Shown here piece after piece: positions 5,263-6,091 of a stretch of DNA of 6,091 nt. Under the pieces are notes generated by a model. That model was not told where the DNA came from, did no database searches, and worked only from the letters and a program-made list of their open reading frames with translations. The stretch spans positions 1 through 6,091 of the forward strand of contig DAOVXU010000106.1 in the NCBI GenBank assembly GCA_030635995.1, read 5' to 3'. Within the stretch, counting starts at the first letter, position 1, and every line of letters starts with the position of its first letter. This stretch comes from Arcobacter sp. Its GTDB lineage: Bacteria; Campylobacterota; Campylobacteria; Campylobacterales; Arcobacteraceae. The translations under genes were made by a program, and so were the position numbers.

Positions 5263-6091
5263 ATGTTAGATAATGAAAATTTTAGAATAGCTGTTATAAA
5301 TAATATTAAAAATAGTTCAACACTTATTTCTGAAACTTTGAGAGATTATGGTTATGAATGTATCTCTTATAATAGTGCTGATATAGCGTATAAGAATATT
5401 GTAAATGATAATTTAGATTTGATTATTATTAATTCTGATGAATCAACAAATATACAAAAAGAGATAATTCAAAATATAAAATCTATATCTACTGTAAATA
5501 TAATTTTTCTTACAAGTGAAATTGATGATATTATTAAAAATGATTTTTTAAATTTATACTTGTTGGACTATAAAATTAAACTTAATAATATTCTTACTAT
5601 ATTATCTGAAATAGATACTCTAATTAAAAGACTTATTTTAAATCAAAAAGAGACGATACTTATTATTAGAAAAGAAAATGATGTACGAGTTCAAATAGAA
5701 TCTCTTCTTAAATTAAGAAATTATAATTTAATTTTAGCTTCTAATGGTGCTTTAGGTTGGAAAGCACTTAGCAATACAAATGATATCTCTATGATACTTT
5801 TGGATATAAATTTAAGAGATATGGATAGTTTAGAGATAATTGCAAAAGCAAAAAATAAATTTTCAAAAGATATTCCTATTATTGCTTTAACTACAATATA
5901 TAACCCAATAACACTTCAACAAAATATATCAAATGGACTATCAGATTTAATAAAAATACCTATTATAAATGAGGAATTTAACTTAAAGATTGATTTATGG
6001 ATAGATAATGTTAGGCAAAAAAAAGAAATTTATAAGCAACAAGTACAGTTAGAACAAACATTAAATGGATTTATAGCATTATCAAATGCAA
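5263..6091 (+). CDS. Tandem receiver-domain signalling protein, C-terminus cut by the window edge
   Basis: The visible 276 residues hold two receiver-like (REC) domains in tandem, residues about 7-122 and 130-248, then a charged helical linker (250-266). In REC1 the acidic pair is replaced by N13-N14 and the phospho-acceptor position is Asn57 (DLIIIN, 52-57); T84 and K106 remain at conserved positions. In REC2 the acidic pair is replaced by R136-K137, but the acceptor Asp181 (LLDINL), T210/T211 and K231 are retained. REC1 therefore cannot be phosphorylated normally, and REC2 lacks its Mg-binding pair, so both may be pseudo-receivers used for binding. The last residues, LEQTLNGFIALSNA, resemble the lead-in helix of HD-GYP cyclic-di-GMP phosphodiesterases that continue with IDAKSPYTGGH-like sequence; this output domain is a guess, and GGDEF or kinase outputs remain possible. 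The gene is open at base 6091 and co-directional with the operon. Confidence 0.82.
   Translation, partial: MLDNENFRIAVINNIKNSSTLISETLRDYGYECISYNSADIAYKNIVNDNLDLIIINSDESTNIQKEIIQNIKSISTVNIIFLTSEIDDIIKNDFLNLYLLDYKIKLNNILTILSEIDTLIKRLILNQKETILIIRKENDVRVQIESLLKLRNYNLILASNGALGWKALSNTNDISMILLDINLRDMDSLEIIAKAKNKFSKDIPIIALTTIYNPITLQQNISNGLSDLIKIPIINEEFNLKIDLWIDNVRQKKEIYKQQVQLEQTLNGFIALSNA

Noticed and set aside
1..6091. Defence, toxin-antitoxin, CRISPR, mobile-element or phage features.
   Set aside because: No direct-repeat array, transposase, integrase, terminal repeats, tRNA-associated junction or known defence motif is visible; most of the window is core metabolism and replication genes.

Overview
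The window comes from an AT-rich bacterium, most likely of the phylum Campylobacterota (an Arcobacter-, Sulfurimonas- or Sulfuricurvum-like organism). The evidence is the very low GC content (sampled 60-base lines run from about 20% in the DTW gene to about 38% in rpe), the tight gene packing, and the order rpe - (trpF) - dnaQ-like exonuclease. The adjacent pair rpe-dnaQ is a known neighbourhood in Campylobacter and Helicobacter. The genus is an inference. All genes lie on the + strand. I see no RNA gene, CRISPR array, insertion sequence or integration site.

Left part (1-2510). A large exported metallophosphoesterase opens the window. It has a twin-arginine lipoprotein signal, a possible beta-sandwich domain, and a complete set of binuclear-metal phosphoesterase motifs split by an insertion of about 290 residues. 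After an 84-base AT-rich gap comes a 79-residue two-helix membrane protein with a strong ribosome binding site. I do not recognise a characterised family for the small protein.

Middle (2511-3258). A DTW-domain protein, predicted to be a tRNA-uridine aminocarboxypropyltransferase, has an uncertain start (TTG 2511 or ATG 2553). The 43 bases after it carry a plausible sigma70-type -10 box for the next transcription unit.

Right part (3259-6091). This is a tightly packed operon. rpe (pentose phosphate pathway / Calvin cycle epimerase) is followed after 1 base by trpF (tryptophan biosynthesis). trpF overlaps by 17 bases a DnaQ-like DEDDh 3'-5' exonuclease. Thirteen bases later comes a signalling protein with two tandem receiver-like domains, cut by the right edge. 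The visible part of this last gene shows two receivers with degraded acidic pockets, a helical linker, and what may be the first residues of an HD-GYP-type output domain.

The housekeeping genes are confidently assigned. The less ordinary items are the Tat-lipoprotein phosphoesterase with its large insertion and the tandem degenerate-receiver protein. I found no clear evidence for a wholly new multi-gene system.
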